From DATMFV01 sp035555975 (GTDB lineage Bacteria > Verrucomicrobiota > Verrucomicrobiia > Chthoniobacterales > Chthoniobacteraceae): a stretch of 64,000 bases of DNA. The notes beneath the pieces were generated by a model that worked only from the letters and a program-made list of their open reading frames with translations, did not search any database and was not told the DNA's origin. Shown piece by piece: positions 62,544 through 64,000 of the stretch (position 1 is the first letter of the stretch; each line of letters opens with the position of its first letter). The position numbers and the translations under genes are program-made. Where the stretch lies: NCBI GenBank assembly GCA_035555975.1, contig DATMFV010000134.1, positions 1 to 64,000 of the forward strand, read 5' to 3'.

Positions 62544-63058
62544 ATGAAATATCCAACCAAATCCCTCAAAGATCCTGACAACGTGCTTTTTCGTATTCAG
62601 AGAGGGCTAGTCGGTTATGTTAACTACCTTACCGCATGCGAGATGAAGACTGCCTATAGTGAATATGTTTGTATGAACCCATCCTGAGAATTATGATGAG
62701 TTGCGGATATTCAGTAAGTTGCGAAAGTCCATTCCCGCTAGTTCTCCAATCTAAAAAGAAGACAGGCGACCACAAGAGAATCGATTTCGTGGCCAATAAA
62801 TCTAAACTACAGCTTGCGCTAGAAGTCAAATGGGCAAAGAAACAAACGATTAGTGTAAAGACCGACTACGAAAAACTCGTAGCTTTTCGGAAAAAGCATC
62901 CTGATGCCTACCCTTTTCTATACGTGTTCGGGCAATGGAATCACACCAAGAAGTTAACTTTATCTGGAGGACAGTTTAAGCAGCGCCTAGAACCACTTTA
63001 CGCGTATTGGAAGGCAACTCAATATGGTTGTCGCATATATGAACTCAATCTTGAGTAA
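62544..63058 (+). pseudogene. Second cassette gene: PD-(D/E)XK nuclease-like, frameshifted
   Basis: An ATG at 62544, 17 bases after the attC core, opens 42 codons (MKYPTKSLKDPDNVLFRIQR at the start), after which the frame ends at 62687. The next frame continues at 62669 without a gap (YEPILRIMMSCGYSVSCESP) to 63058. One missing T in the GTTTG run near 62668-62671 explains it. The second part has RIDFVANKSKLQLALEVKWAKK split as D...ExK, the core of the PD-(D/E)XK nuclease fold. Restored, it would be about 171 residues. A natural mutation and a sequence error are both possible. Confidence 0.7.
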
Positions 63059-63078
63059 CAAAATTCTGCACCCAACGG
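63053..63078 (+). mobile_element. attC relic between cassettes 2 and 3
   Basis: GAGTAAC (63053-63059) contains the stop of cassette gene 2, as a left attC box often does. It is followed by CTGCACCCAACGG (63066-63078), identical to 62429-62441 of site 1. The right half, with the GTTRRRY core, is absent, and the next gene starts 10 bases later. Confidence 0.6.
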
Positions 63079-63087
63079 ATGTAAGAT

Positions 63088-63696
63088 ATGACTTGGCTCG
63101 ATGCAGTTTCAGAAGGCATTAGCCGACTCACGGAGAGGCGGCGCTCCAATCTCTTTACTCGACAGATTATTCTAGACGAAGAGCTTGCGTCAATCACGAC
63201 GGCGCTTGGTTCTTCTGGAAAAACTCCAGCACAGACACTAAGCCGTGTTCTTCAAGAATTGAGAGATGCTGGTGAAATTGAATTTCTAGGTGCCGGCGAA
63301 TATCGGCTAATTAGTTCGCGATCGCTCGCGCAATCAACTGAATCGGAATACACTGGTTCATCAGCTCGAATCCCCACTGTCGTAAACCGCATCCAGAGAG
63401 ATACAATGGCTGTTCGCAAGCTCAAAATCAAGTATGGCTATCGGTGCCAACTTTGCGAAGAGAGACTTGAGCTTCGTAGTGGCTTCTATTGCGAGGCCCA
63501 CCATCTCCGGCCACTTGGAAGTCCGCATGGCGGCCCAGATATTGAATCCAATATGATCATCGTATGTCCCAATCATCATACTCTTCTGGATTACGCCGCC
63601 ATTCCTCTTTCACGCGATAATTTAAGAATAGACCGCCATGAGATTGGCGAATCACATATAGGATACCACAATCAATTATACAAAAATAATACCTAA
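63088..63696 (+). CDS. Third cassette gene: HNH endonuclease with winged-helix N-domain
   Basis: 202 residues. Residues about 1-80 form a helix-turn-helix-like domain (TPAQTLSRVLQELRDAGEIE, then FLGAGEYRLIS). The C-terminus is an HNH nuclease: CQLCEERL, FYCEAHHLRPLGSPHGGPD, IESNMIIVCPNHHTLLDY, with two C-x2-C-type metal sites. This order is found in restriction-type and defence nucleases. The stop TAA lies inside the left box of attC 3 (ACCTAAC). Lower GC than the chromosome. The target is unknown. Confidence 0.85.
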   Translation: MTWLDAVSEGISRLTERRRSNLFTRQIILDEELASITTALGSSGKTPAQTLSRVLQELRDAGEIEFLGAGEYRLISSRSLAQSTESEYTGSSARIPTVVNRIQRDTMAVRKLKIKYGYRCQLCEERLELRSGFYCEAHHLRPLGSPHGGPDIESNMIIVCPNHHTLLDYAAIPLSRDNLRIDRHEIGESHIGYHNQLYKNNT

Positions 63697-63818
63697 CAAG
63701 GCGCTGCAGCTAACCCCTAGCAGTTGGTGCGTTGGCCTGAATACGACCGACGGACCTGCTGCTCACGCATTTTCTTGAGTTGGGGGCGTGATCGGGGTAG
63801 CTGAGCTTGGCGTTGGCT
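63691..63818 (+). mobile_element. attC recombination site 3
   Basis: 128 bases. Left box ACCTAAC (63691-63697) fits RYYYAAC perfectly; the right box GTTGGCT (63812-63818) deviates at one position from GTTRRRY. Shares AAGGCGCTGCA and AGCTGAGCTTGG with site 1. Between the boxes lie imperfect arms such as CAGTTGGTGCGTTGG and GAGTTGGGGGCG. Confidence 0.7.
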
Positions 63819-63824
63819 AAAAAC

Positions 63825-64000
63825 ATGGAACTCCGAAAAAACAAACCCTATACGTATAAAGAGGTCGAGCAGCACTTTCACGGAGGGCAAATTTATCTTC
63901 AAAAGCGAGAAGGTAAAATCGTGACTGGTTGCCTTGTGCGTGAAAAGAACCCATTCGCACCGAGGATAATGGTTGTCGGAACGAAACCTTTAAATATCCA
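63825..64000 (+). CDS. Fourth cassette gene, cut by window edge
   Basis: ATG at 63825, six bases after the attC box, opens a frame that stays open to the end (58 codons; MELRKNKPYTYKEVEQHFHG at the N-terminus). Not recognised. The position right after attC and the same direction as the others mark it as the next cassette gene. Confidence 0.65.
   Translation, partial: MELRKNKPYTYKEVEQHFHGGQIYLQKREGKIVTGCLVREKNPFAPRIMVVGTKPLNI

Larger units (their letters stand above)
61524..64000 (+). mobile_element. Integron gene-cassette array (no integrase in window)
   Basis: All genes here are on the plus strand, short, lower in GC than the rest, and separated by attC-like sites with a shared pattern: an RYYYAAC-like box, AAGGCGCTGCA, a long imperfect palindrome, AGCTTGG, and a GTTRRRY-like box. 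Two sites look whole (62416-62526, 63691-63818) and one is a relic (63053-63078). At least four cassette genes are seen. No tyrosine recombinase is present, so it is the far part of an integron or an integrase-less attC cluster. The left border is not clear. Confidence 0.75.

Overview
The window looks like a GC-rich chromosome segment from a member of the Verrucomicrobiota, most likely class Opitutia. This is inferred from gene content: PEP-CTERM surface proteins with beta-strand repeats, four DUF4838 proteins, prepilin-like N-termini on non-pilus genes, LacI regulators embedded in polysaccharide loci, and genes resembling the Verru_Chthon cassette families. Few genes have a Shine-Dalgarno sequence; many have pyrimidine-rich leaders instead. 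No rRNA, tRNA, CRISPR or complete transposase gene was seen.

Layout. 1-2838 (minus): a partial CoA-transferase, a MaoC hydratase, a glyoxalase-fold protein and argG. 2929-4835 (minus): an HD phosphohydrolase paired with a YwgA-like protein, of visibly lower GC. 5068-9872: a DedA membrane protein, a PEP-CTERM protein, a large double beta-helix protein and a STAS protein. 9935-22434 (minus): polysaccharide module I, with a PEP-CTERM protein, three DUF4838 proteins (one frameshifted), a LacI regulator, a PIG-L deacetylase, a prepilin-like protein and a sulfatase. A 161-bp MITE-like element sits inside it. 22736-28606 (plus): an ECF sigma/anti-sigma unit, a cysteine desulfurase and three pseudopilin-like genes. 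28579-38044 (minus): module II, with LacI, prepilin-like, DUF4838, PEP-CTERM, SGNH hydrolase and a large unassigned TIM-barrel-like protein. 38257-43159 (minus): a complete pyruvate dehydrogenase operon with a strong terminator. 43509-53933: a sugar-phosphate transferase, aroD, pabB, glcD, and a PEP-CTERM / SUMF1 / O-antigen-ligase-like operon with a LuxR-type regulator. 54089-58053 (minus): a tightly overlapping ketosynthase / reductase / membrane protein / TIM-barrel operon. 58222-61301: a CobW GTPase, a second TIM-barrel protein, a REP-doublet repeat and an EamA transporter.

61524-64000 (plus) is different: lower GC, short unrelated genes all pointing one way, separated by what appear to be integron attC sites. 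At least four cassettes are visible, including a broken PD-(D/E)XK-like nuclease gene and an HNH endonuclease. No integron integrase gene lies in the window, so this is either the distal part of an integron or a cluster of attC sites lacking integrase.

Modules I and II share the same set of families (LacI, prepilin-like, DUF4838, PEP-CTERM, hydrolase). They probably take apart complex polysaccharides outside the cell under local repression. All family assignments come from reading motifs by eye; no database search was run.
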